Origin: Theristus sp. LFF4_11
Taxonomy: Eukaryota; Nematoda; Chromadorea; Monhysterida; Xyalidae
Reading direction: 5' to 3'
Assembly (NCBI GenBank): GCA_030248135.1
Contig: JASANC010000572.1
Coordinates: 1-64,000 of the forward strand
DNA: 64,000 nt
In this document: positions 36,871 through 50,604 of the stretch, piece after piece
Position numbering within the stretch: the stretch's first letter is position 1
Layout: each line of letters starts with the position of its first letter
Position numbers and translations under genes: made by a program
Notes under the pieces: model-generated
The model's input: the letters and a program-made list of their open reading frames with translations, nothing else
What the model was told of the DNA's origin: nothing
Database searches by the model: none

Positions 36871-39323
36871 TTATCTATTGACACGCCTGTTATTACAATC
36901 AACATCTGCGCTGATCAACTGCAACAAAATCATCGGTTGATCGACACTAGTATTCTCGTCATTCTCACCCATGGAATGTAACAGTTGAAATCGATAACAA
37001 CTCCATTCGTGGTTGAGAATGCTTCCGATGTCAATATCCAATGTTTTATCACGTTTGGTGACTTTGGTTGAAACCTTAACAGCCGTCAACTGCGAATCAT
37101 ACTGCAAGATCAGTTGAACGGCTTCTTCTGGTACACGGTCGGTTTCTTTTTGCTGTTGTTCCTTCATCAACAGGACACATCTACCACCGTCAGTTCTGTC
37201 TATGAAACCAGCAGCTTCGATCTGAATCAAAACGGCATTGCTTCGACACCTGTTCGAATAATCTCCTTTCGGCTGACTGTCTTCTAACCATTGCCGTAGC
37301 AAAATCGCAACCTGCGAAATGAAGCATTTTCAAAAAGCATGAAAAGAAATAATAAAGAGCATTAAAAAACTCACCTGACTCAGTTCCAGTGGCTCGTTAT
37401 TGTGCCAAATGTTCAGAAGCTCCAGTTGAGGACATTGTGTTCGCCTTGGTAAGTAATAACAGACAGAGTTTTCTTGAGTATCATCGTTTTTGGTTGATCC
37501 GTCCTTATTATCCTGTTTCTCTCCGCACAATGTCACGTAAAGCCGTCGAAGGTTGATTGCTGTGTCAAGAGAAAGCATCGACCATGGAGTCACGATTGTT
37601 CGTGTTTCATTGGAAGACGTCAAATCACAATCATCTGTTCTGCCACGACGCATTTGCACCAGTAAACTGCAGTTCTGGACAGTACCGGGCGAGAACGCGT
37701 TCAGAATCTGGATATTGCAAAGATTAGTTCATTTATGTATTTTCGTTTTTTTTCGATTTCAATTCCACTTCCATTCAATCTTCAATTTGGTAAATGTGCC
37801 TATCACGTGAACTTGATAAAAAAACCTTAAAAAAGCAATGGCAAAAAGAACGACTTGCGCTGATCACCTGCACGTGCGCTTCAACGGAGAGCGCCTGTCC
37901 GAAGCTCCAATCGGCAATCGCTTTGTCCTGCAGCGCTTGCCGCAGAGCAAAAACCAGAGAAGTTTCGTTGTAAATCGGATGCGAATGCGACAAACGCAGA
38001 CGGGTCAAATGAGCGCAGCGCTGCAGCACGCGAATCAGCGGAAAGAGACTTTGGAATCCGGTTGACGCTTCCACGGCTCGAACATAGTTGTAACCGCCTT
38101 AAATATTTTTTTGATATTTTTCATCTTTTTTGTTTACCTCCTGACAAAAGAGCACATGCTTTGTACCGGTCTCATAGTTTATCGATCGCACCGTGGTGCT
38201 GAATGCGTCGACGATGGCAGGTACGAAATCGAGACCATATGCGAACAGGTCAATAGCCAGCTGGTGGATCTGCGTGTTTTACAGATTGCAATAAAAAGGA
38301 CAAAAGTGTTAACAGAAAAGCTCACGTTATAGCAAAAAACGAGCATCGGATGCGCACACGGATGACATGCCCACGCAATTTCACACTGTAGAAAACATCC
38401 TGCAGCATGCAGCAAAGGTGGGGGACAAACTGCCGTCAAGGTACTCGGGTGGGTGATCGCCCTGGGTTCTCCCATTATTCAGGATGTGTACGCGACATTA
38501 TTCGATTATCGTTTATCTGGAAAACTATCGAGCACACTCAAAAACCAAAAAAACTCATTCTCACGTTTTGCCAGTGCTTCATTCCCGGCAGGAACACCTC
38601 CGTGAAAACGGCGCGCAACTCCGGCGCATGACATTCGTTCCAGCATTGACTTCGAATTCGGAGTCTATGCACGTTTGGGCAGTGGAGCAGCGCAAATCGT
38701 AGCACGTCGTGAAATCGTCTTCCGCTTCGCATTGTGATGCCGTTGAAACGGTAAACTGAACGAAAGTAAAACGCAATTATAAAAGTTCATTCGGCGGCAA
38801 CGAAAGCATTGCGGTTGCGGTGAAAAATACCGCAGGATACTTGGAAGAAAAAACGAGTTTTGCCACAGAGAGCAAATGTTCAATAAAAGACAAAAAACAA
38901 TGTGATCAAGGTGTTTGCATGGACCTAAATATGACAAGTTCAACACATCGTCGTCCTGGTCATGGTAGACGCGCTCAATCACTGCCAGATCTACTGCCTG
39001 CAACCGACGGTACGTGTCACACGAGTGGAAAGCCTGAATGAACGAAGTTTTCAAAAGATCTAGAAGACTATTTCGATGTTGAACGTCAGTCTTTTTTCAA
39101 GTAAAACGAGCGAGAAGCAAACCTTGCAAAAGGAACGGCACACTAATATCAAGTGTTTTGTATTCCTGAGATCGTTGGTTGTGTAAGACAGCAGACGATT
39201 GGCAGCTGACTGTGACAGCGGAGGAGAACAATCCGAAAAATGAACTTTGCAATCTGCACTGACAGTGGAAACTGGTGACGCATTGTCGTTAGAATAACTT
39301 CGGAACTTTAGTGTGTTTCCCAT
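36871..39323 (-). CDS. F-box/leucine-rich-repeat-like protein
   Basis: Seven exons on the minus strand: 39123-39323, 38925-39033, about 38562-38757, 38138-38269, about 37868-38095, about 37376-37709 and 36871-37313. It begins MGNTLKFRSYSNDN (possible N-myristoylation glycine) and reaches DLRNTKHLILVCRSFCK, which resembles the second half of an F-box. Later exons have leucine-spaced segments typical of F-box LRR proteins, such as LLHCPNVHRLRIRSQ, CAHLTRLRLSHSHP and QCPQLELLNIWHN. These would be substrate adaptors of SCF ubiquitin ligases (inference). The last exon is less repetitive and ends in a stop near 36871. Most phases close; the junction at 38138 to 38095 does not close cleanly in my reading, so a small exon may be missing there. 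Confidence 0.62.
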
Positions 39324-39878
39324 AAACTTTTGAGCTCAAGCAAGCACAACTATCTTGTTCAGGTTCAGTTAAATTCTCAGTAACTTTGAATTCAGTGTAT
39401 TCATGCATGCGGATCCGATCCAAACACTTGTTTTCGATTGCAAGGTAGATAATGGAACGCCGAATATTTTAAAAAGGAAACCACTTGATTTTGTGTCAAC
39501 ATCATGTACACCACGATGTGTAACCACATAACTGACATTGTTGCTAGGACACGCATACCAATTGCGCTGTCGTTGTGTCTGTGTCTTCCTGTTGACAATG
39601 GCCGTGTGACAAAACCGCATCAATGGCTTTATCTCAGAAAATGCTGACAGCAGCATGGGACAGGAGAGGTTGAGGGTATGAAAACTTGCCGTCAAAGGTA
39701 ATGCTGGATTCGTAAAGAAGCGTATCGTACACATTCTCGTTTTCCCTGTGATAGTGCGGTTATCCTGTTATTAAAAAAATAACTACCACTACCACGCAAT
39801 GACACAGACCACTTCATTGTACCGCAGAACTTATTACCGCCAACTATAAAACAAGAACATTTTCGTTACTCCAATTCT

Positions 39879-40041
39879 CCAGGGCCGCGCGAACGCAGCC
39901 CCGACACACAAAAATGACGCGGTCCGCGTACCCCAACTCGGAGCAGCGGTGGAGGTCAACCTGCCCGTGGTGCAATGGACAAGCCTCGCCCCAGGAGTTC
40001 TGCCTTGCTGATCACAGAAACCTCCCCCGCCAGGTAAGTTT
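39879..40041 (-). ncRNA. U1 spliceosomal snRNA gene (copy 1)
   Basis: 163-nt gene; human U1 is 164. The RNA starts AAACTTACCTGG, with the ACUUACCUG that pairs with 5' splice sites. Stem-loop 1 has GATCAGCAAGG in its loop. Stem-loop 2 has the U1A-binding ATTGCAC. An Sm site CATTTTTGTG follows, and stem-loop 4 is GGGCTGCGTTCGCGCGGCCC. It differs from the copy at 63011 by a single base just after the Sm site, by eye. It is transcribed away from INTS11, whose ATG is 349 bp from the U1 start. Confidence 0.96.
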
Positions 40042-40133
40042 ATGAGAGGTGCTATGGAGGCGGGTCGTTCTCGCGTGTAACATCAGCCGTACTGCCAACG
40101 AAACATTTCGTTGTTTACTGTGCGTGGGCAGTG
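40042..40133 (-). promoter_or_regulatory. snRNA promoter region (PSE-type), identical to that of U1 copy 2
   Basis: The 92 bp upstream of this U1 gene match, base for base by eye, the 92 bp upstream of the U1 gene at 63011; homology ends abruptly beyond that. Such conservation limited to the first roughly 90 bp is expected for the proximal sequence element bound by SNAPc. It contains the palindrome AACGAAATGTTTCGTT at about 76-61 bp before the start. Confidence 0.8.
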
Positions 40134-40389
40134 GATGCTTTGCTTTTCGTTATTCAGTTCCTCGGTTTGGTCTTTCTTGTTCGCTTCTTTTTTGTCTTTG
40201 AAACTGACTTGTTCAATGCGTTCTTTTGTTGAATTTTTGTCTGTTTCACATTTTAGAATTCTTCAACAACAAGAAGAAACGAAACGAAAGAGGAGGTTGC
40301 TTGCTTGCTGCGTTGGATTTGGAAGCTGACCGAAAAAAATTGAGGGTTTTTGAAGTTCATTGGCAGGCGGAAGCTAAAAAAACAGCAAA

Positions 40390-43300
40390 ATGCCCGAAAT
40401 GAAAGTGGTCACGCTTGGTGCTGGTCAGGACGTCGGTCGCAGCTGCGTTCTCGTCTCCATTGGTAAAACAGTTTTTGTTAAATTTGAAAATTTGTGTTTT
40501 TAACGATTTCCCTCTGCTTGCCAACTGTCGTTTCATCATCCTCCGTTTCGGCATTTTTACCTCGACAGTCAATTAAACAGTACAACTTTGCAAGTCACTC
40601 GATAAAGATGAGACCAGGCGAGGTCGCCTCCGTGGCTTGGTGGTTAGCATGCTCGCCTTCGACTCAGAAGGTGACGGGTTGAGGTTCGATCCCCCACAAA
40701 CTGCCGTCAGTGTAGCTCTCTACTCAAATAAATATTAACTACACTGAAAAAACTTTCGGATTCGCTGCCCTCCGGGGATATAGCGACCGCAGGCTACCGA
40801 AACCGAAATCGGGCTAAGATCACTGTTGCCCCCAGGACAGAGCGGGGCTTATAGACTGTCCCCCTCACGTGACGAGGGTATTGGTTCCACGGGATGGTGA
40901 GCGGTCCATTCTCAAAACCCACCGGAGTTTGGTACCTTCGGGTTTCCGGAATCGGTGGGGGCGTGCTTCAAATATATAATATGAAAAAAATCACGACCAC
41001 CACCGTTTGTTGTGTGGTGAACTGAACTGAACACAAACACAACACCAACAAATCAGTAAATCATACAATCACGGGAGCACGAATCTAAACGATGGATCGA
41101 CTGTTTGTTTAACTGTTCTGATTCAATATGAACACCATTCATTCATTGCGATTTGCAACATGGACGAGTTGGTCGCGCAACTTTCTGGCGAGTCATAGCG
41201 ACGCCAAAGACAAAATCTGCTGCTGTCCAACAAACCAACGAAACCAAACTCAGGCGGCCGCAACGTGATGCTCGACTGCGGCATGCACGCCGGCCACAAC
41301 GACGCGCGCAAGTTTCCGGATTTTTCGTTCGTGGCCGACTTGACTGACGGCAATGCGGATAAGTTTCTGACGTTGGTGCCCGGTGTTTGTTCTTTCTTGA
41401 ATCTTGCCGTGTGCACACGTTTGCGTTTGCTTGAAAGTTCAGCAGATTGAATGAAAAGTCAAATTCAGTCGGGCCGGATATTTTGTAGTATCAGTTGGTT
41501 TGGTAGGGATGGCACGGAAAAGAAACCGTTTTTTTCATAAAAAAGAAACCGGTTTTTTTACCTTGTGGTTTGGTATCACGCTCGACCGTGATACGCGCAG
41601 TGCAGTCGAGCACCAGGGCAGGGTGGCGAAATGCATGCGTCAGCGTCACACGCACACACTTTGAGACATCATAAAATATCCGGTGGCCTGACAGCAAGTG
41701 AGATACGAACATGAGCACTCGCCACACAGATGCGTGATCATCAGCCATTTCCACCTCGACCACTGCGGGGCGCTGCCACATTTCACCGAAGTCGTCGGCT
41801 TCACCGGCCCGATCTACATGACGTATCCGACGAAAGCGATTGCGCCCGTGCTTTTGGTAACGAAATGTTTTGCTAGTACTGTACAGCTTAGCACAAATGC
41901 ATGGACAAAGTGTACGAAGTAATGCTAGAATTACAGAGCAAGTGCATGTTGGCAGTGTTGTTTGCGACCTTGCACACATCATCACATCACTACAGATCAT
42001 CCACGGACATCACAGTGCAGTTCATGGGATCCATATGACTGATACAACTATGACCTATTTTTTTAAAGTATAAATGACGTATGGTTGCCATACATGCGCT
42101 TGCCGTTCACAGCAAACCAGACTTTCCGTTGAGCCGATTTCTTTGCATAAGCAAATGGTGCATGTCAAATCAGCCAACAAATGAATTTTAGGTGTAGTTG
42201 GAAACGGGCGTTTTGAAGATGGTTTTTTGGGTTGAAGGTGGGGGGTGGGATTCTGTGCAGGCTGATGCGTGCGTTCTGTATAGACCTGCACAGAATGCAC
42301 GCATCAACTGCACCTGTGTGCAACGCAGCCAATCAGCTGGTTGTATATGTTGGCCGGATGGACTGTAAGCAACAATCGGAAACTGCAAACATTTTTTGTG
42401 TTTGTTCAGGAAGATTACCGTCGCATTCAACTGGAGCACCGCGGTGACAAGTCGATGTACACGTCTGAAAACATCAAGCAGTGCATGAAAAAAGTGGTCG
42501 CCGTCAGCTTGCACGAAACAATCAAGGTCGGCTCCTTGCACCAACACAACAACCGACGAATCTTACTCACTCGAAACACTAAAACATTGGCTGCGGTTGC
42601 TGAAAAAAACCCATGAATCATGCAATTCAGTGCGAGAATTTTATTGTCTCCATTTTTATCCATTGGCGTGTGTCACTGTGACACGCACAAACTCGCTTGA
42701 TTTAATTCGCACACAATTCAAAAGAAACTTTATTTCTGTCATTTTTTCCGACTGTATCCGTCTGTCAAATCTCAATTTTTGCAACTTGTTTTATTCATTT
42801 GTATGTATTGTCTGCGACTCAAGGCATTTGCAGTCGTGGAAAGGAATTCAGTTTTAAGCTTGATACGGAATTTCAAACTGGCCCTAGTGTATTAATAGTG
42901 ACTCAACCGTATCTCAGCGACACGGGACACTTCACCAACTTCGAATTCCCGCGTCAAGCATAAAACTATTTTGATAGTGGGGGGGGTGTTTTTTTTTTTT
43001 TTTGCAGACTGCCCTGTTGCAGAAGTGTCCTGTACACGGGCGACTACAACACCACGCCCGATCGTCATTTGGGCGTTTCACCAGACTGCTCTGTTGCAGA
43101 AGTGTCCTGTACACGGGCGACTACAACACCACGCCCGATCGTCATTTGGGCGTTTCACCAGACTGCCCTGTTGCAGAAGTGTCCTGTACACGGGCGACTA
43201 CAACACCACGCCCGATCGTCATTTGGGCGTTTCACCAGACTGCCCTGTTGCAGAAGTGTCCTGTACACGGGCGACTACAACACCACGCCCGATCGTCATC

Positions 43301-46300
43301 TGGGCGCCGCGCAGGTGCGTGCCGGACTGAAGCCGGACCTGTTGATCACGGAGACCACGTACGCCACCACCATCAGAGACTCGAAACGAGCGCGAGAGCG
43401 CGACTTTCTCAAGAAGGTCCATGACGTCATCGACAGGAAGGGCAAGGTCGGTGGGGCCGGCGCGTGTCATGTGTGGGTTGTTCGGTCTGTGTGATTTGGT
43501 CGAATGCTTGGTGTTTGGAAAACTGCTTTCGAAATGATTAATGATGACGTTTAAAAACCATCGCCTGAACCTGAACTCGGCCGTTGTGCTCTCTGCAACC
43601 AAAAGAGGGCATGTGTTCTTTGTTTATAAAACGATTTTTTTGTCATTTCCGACAATTTACGTTTTGTTTTCAGTTGATAGTCGTCTCGAAACCCACTGAT
43701 TGCGGCAATCACCGTATAACCCATCCAACCCGTAATAACCCGCTGAGAGCGAGCTTCGCTGCCATTATTTCAGATGCACTCAAGTGCAACACCCAATTAT
43801 TGCACCACAATCAGTCGCACCATTTCACCAATTGCATGTCAACTTACTTCAGGTGCTGATTCCGGTGTTCGCGTTAGGCCGCGCGCAGGAGCTGTGCATT
43901 CTGATCGAGTCCTATTGGGAGCGCATGGGCTTGACGGTGCCGATCTATTTCTCGCAAGGACTCGCCGAGAAGGCGAATAGCTACTATCGACTGTTCATCA
44001 ACTGGACGAATGAGAAGATCAAACGAACGTTCGTCCATCGTAACATGTTCGATTTCAAGCACATCAGACCGTTCGACCTCAGCATGGCCGACATGCCCGG
44101 CCCGATGGTGTTGTTTGCGACGCCCGGTGCGGTTTTTTGGTCTTTTTGGTGTTTTTGTTATTTCGGCTTCTGTGTTTTTCTAGTGTTTTTTGTGGACGTT
44201 TCACTTTCGGTGCTGTGAAATCGGATTTGCTGATTCCGATACAATACAATTGATTCGTCAGAAAGCATGTTTGGTTTCGTCGGTCAGCCATGTGCCAGAT
44301 TTTCAGTTGGAAGAAATCGCGCGCATTTCAAGAGGTGATAATAGCGAATGAAAACCGATGTTTTGGAAGTTAAGCAAAAGTTCACACGTAATGGATAGAA
44401 ATTTTCCAAGCAAACAGAGCTATCATCTATTTTCACCATTTCCAGGGATGCTGCACGGCGGCCAGTCACTGAAGGTGTTCGCGCAGTGGGCGCCCGAGCC
44501 GAGCAACATGATCATCATGCCTGGCTACTGTGTCGCAGGCACGCCGGGGCATGCCGTCATTCAGGTATGTCGTCATCAGCGGTGCGCTTTTGTCGCCCTT
44601 TTTGCTGTTTTTTTTGCGGCGTTATCGATCGTCAGATGGCAAGGTGTTCTGTGCGTGTATGCTGGGTTATCTATCACTTATCAAACGTCTCATGTTCGTT
44701 GTTTTTTTATTCAGGGCGCCAAACGGGTACTTATTGAGAATCGCATGGTCGATGTCAACTTGGCCGTTGAGTACATGTCGTTCAGTGCGCATGCTGACGC
44801 AAAGGGTGAGGCTTGGTCTGTTGATGTTTGTCGCGTAAATTACCAACACGTCAAGTTTTGGGGATAGCAACGGTAAAAGCAGCTTGTATGCTACGCTTCA
44901 AAAAACAATCAAGAATCGGTTTCTGAAAGCCGATTTGAAATGAAACCGACTTTCACTGCTAAAGAAAAAACAACTCTGTTGAGTTTGACTTGACTGATTG
45001 AGTTCATTGACTTTTCAAAAGGTTCAGCCTATTTTTCTCACGGCAGTTTTCACTAATTTCCAGGTATCATGCAGTTGATCCGCGACCAGCAGCCGCGTCA
45101 CGTGATGTTCGTCCACGGCGAGAACACGAAAATGGAGTTCTTGAAAGAAAAAGTTGAAAAGGTATTCGGTGTTGGAAAGACACCATTTTTGCCCGGTTTG
45201 TCTTTACAGTACTGTGTGGTGCAGCATTGCATCGTATCTGCTGGTTCAGGTCGCAGTGTTTTTTTGACATGATCTATTGGTAAACGTGTCCCGGGTCGTC
45301 AACAAGACAAAAAAAACAGGAACAGTGTTCCACGTTTTTCCGCCAGTGTGTGCCATCTAAAATGGCGACCCCAATATATTAGACAAGTAAAATGACTAAA
45401 GTAACCTGACTGTTTCATGAGGGGAACGTTCGTTTGGTTGTTCGTTGCAGGAGTTTGGCGTGCGCGTGTTCAAGCCTGCGAACGGCGAGACGATCCGGGT
45501 GCCGACGGAGCTGCAGATGACGCTGCGCGTGCCGCGGCGCCTGATCGAGCACAGTCTCGCGATGCAGCCGACGCCCGCCAAGCAGCGCTGTCCGTTCAAC
45601 GCGTACGTCACCATCGATGCGCCCGGTTGGTTGCACACACGCTGACGCTCTGATGCGTTGTTGTCACGCACATCAGACTTGACGACTGAAAAATCCCACC
45701 AGATGAAGAAAATCACAAGACTGAGTCCCACTTCTCGCCAAACCCTGGTGAAGTGTAAAAACCCTATTCTGGGCCTGTGGAGTACGGTGCTTACCGTATT
45801 CTGTCCCACCTGGCACGACATTACTTCAATCAACTACTTGTGTCTGTTGCGGTTGTTCTGTTCTTGTTGTTAATTTCATCAATGTTCATAGTGAGAGTTC
45901 AAAAAAATGCCATCTCTTGTCAATCAACCATCGCCATCGTCAACGAAACGTAAAGTGAAATCGCTTGGAACCAATGCAGTGATGGGTGATCATCGAGTGA
46001 TACAGTAAGATCGTGTCTCCTCGACTGAATACGGTGGATACTGCACTCCATCATGAACCACCGTTTTCAATTTCAATTGATATTTTTGTTCGCGACTCAC
46101 AATCATTTTTTATGCAATTTCAGCCCCCGGCGAATCAAAAGAGAAAGTTGACCACCTGCAAAAGTTACACGTCATTTCGGCGGCTGAGGCCGCCCATCGC
46201 ATGGGACTACCGTTGCACACCGTGAAGTTCACGTCAAAGGTCGCTTTCCACGCCGCGCAGCCAAACTTGAGCGCAAAAGACACTGGTGCGTGAGACAAGT

Positions 46301-46940
46301 GCTCGTTGGAGTGCACAGTCACATTCACAACTTGGGCAGCACTGACTGAGACAAGTCTTGTCAAATCACAATCTCAGTCCATTTTCACAAACGTCTTTCT
46401 TCTGGAATACCTGGCTGGAATAGATGTTTGGAAAATGAAGAAACCAGAAAGGACTATCGAAATGCGCACATACACGCGCACCATCAAAGGCCGTGTAGTC
46501 GTGTGCAGCATGTGCGCGTTCGGAGGGCGAAAGCGCACTGCAGGGCCCGCCTGAAGTTCTGGAGTGAAGCAAGAAATCAGGCAAATAATGCGGACAAAAT
46601 ATCAGAAAACATCAACACTCGCACGCCCAGTTTTTGCACGGCAGCTCAGTTCTGGTGGAGTGTCGTGGATGACATCAGCGACGAGCTGGACGCCATCGAG
46701 CAGCCGTTGACGGAGAGCAGCGTGCAATACGGCGCCAACGTCACCATGGAACTGCGCAACTGCGCTGGCGACGCTGCCGAGCTGACGAAACACACCGAGG
46801 GGGGCTCGGTGATGGACACGAGTGCAACGACCACTGACAATTGGAGACCGGAAATCGCAGTCACTTGGTACTGGGAGGAAGACGCGTTGGCTAATCGCAT
46901 TCTGGGAAGTCTTGTGAAAAAGTCGAAGCAGATACGGTGA
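40390..46940 (+). CDS. INTS11: Integrator complex subunit 11 (metallo-beta-lactamase/beta-CASP endonuclease); one exon missing
   Basis: Catalytic subunit of Integrator, which cleaves nascent snRNAs and other transcripts in the nucleus. Exons: 40390-40462, 41254-41371, 41730-41856, 42410-42526, [missing], 43254-43446, 43853-44126, 44446-44564, 44715-44805, 45064-45161, 45451-45625, 46124-46285, 46645-46940. Start [18 protein letters not shown] matches the family. Catalytic motifs present: [46 protein letters not shown] and VHGE. Absent is the segment between [10 protein letters not shown] and SVLYTGDYN (about 28 residues), which in relatives holds AYYAGHVLGAA with a metal-binding His. Phase also breaks here (0 into 2), so an exon of 3n+2 nt is missing from this sequence. 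The C-terminal region ends [20 protein letters not shown], as in the family. Confidence 0.95.
40620..40985 (+). mobile_element. tRNA-derived SINE in intron 1 of INTS11
   Basis: Head resembles a tRNA: gtggcttggtggttagcatg (A-box region) and, at about 40683, the perfect B box GGTTCGATCCC. The 5' and 3' ends do not pair as an acceptor stem, so it is not a functional tRNA. The body shares blocks in order with 28305-28500 and 47505-47612. Confidence 0.75.
42256..42345. mobile_element. MITE family C, diverged copy
   Basis: Inverted halves caggctgatgcgtgcgttct and agaatgcacgcatcaac, ending at cagccaatcagctgg. In the INTS11 intron before exon 42410. Resembles copies at 17375 and 49090. Confidence 0.4.
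43008..43306 (+). repeat. 77-bp tandem repeat, four copies, inside INTS11 (includes a 3' splice site)
   Basis: Unit from gactgccctgttgcag through the exon start (gtgtcctgtacacgggcgac) to gggcgtttcacca, with junctions at steps of exactly 77 bp. Each copy brings its own ttgcag acceptor and the YTGDYN codons. Only the last copy continues into the rest of the exon (catctgggcgccgcgcag). It is preceded by G8 and T15 runs at 42979-43003. Confidence 0.95.
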
Positions 46941-47301
46941 AATTTGTCTCATTGTTGTTATTGGAGTGATATTTTCATGTTCAGTTCTGTCGATTTTCGT
47001 TTGGAAGTTGGCATTTCTTTTGGTCGACTCCAGCTTCGTTTCCTGTGAGACGGGTTCATTGTTGCAAAATTTGTTTTTTCTTGTTGGTCAAATTTAAAAT
47101 GAAATAAAAACAGTTGAAGTCAGCACAACAATTTTCATGTTTTCATTCCTTCGCAACGCATAACGAATGTTCACATTCAAACAATAACAGGAACAACGAA
47201 GACACAATAGTACACATTCCTCTGCTTTGTCAATCAGCCTAAGTAACATTCTGATATTTTTTCATCCATCAATCAATAAGCTTCTAGTTTTTGCTGGCCA
47301 T

Positions 47302-50341
<3,040 letters not shown>

Positions 50342-50604
50342 GTTGAACTGCTTTTTTGACTACGTACCGGTTAACGGGTACGACGACGAAAATTTAAAAA
50401 AATAATGCGTCGGTTTCCAGTGCCACGCCACGCCAACTTTTGGATCGCTTGGATTGGATTGCCGAATGTCCTTGCTCCAATCTCTAAGCTCCTACCTAAG
50501 GTTTTCCTGGAGAAATACACTTTATTTAAAATTAGCGAAATTTTTAAGAATTTCGAAAAAAAACGGTCAATTCTGGTCAACTATGAGCATAGTTGTTTCA
50601 AAAC

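Noticed and set aside
40620..40700. tRNA gene
   Set aside because: B box is perfect, but the 5' and 3' ends do not pair and the anticodon arm is not clear; the downstream body marks it as a SINE.
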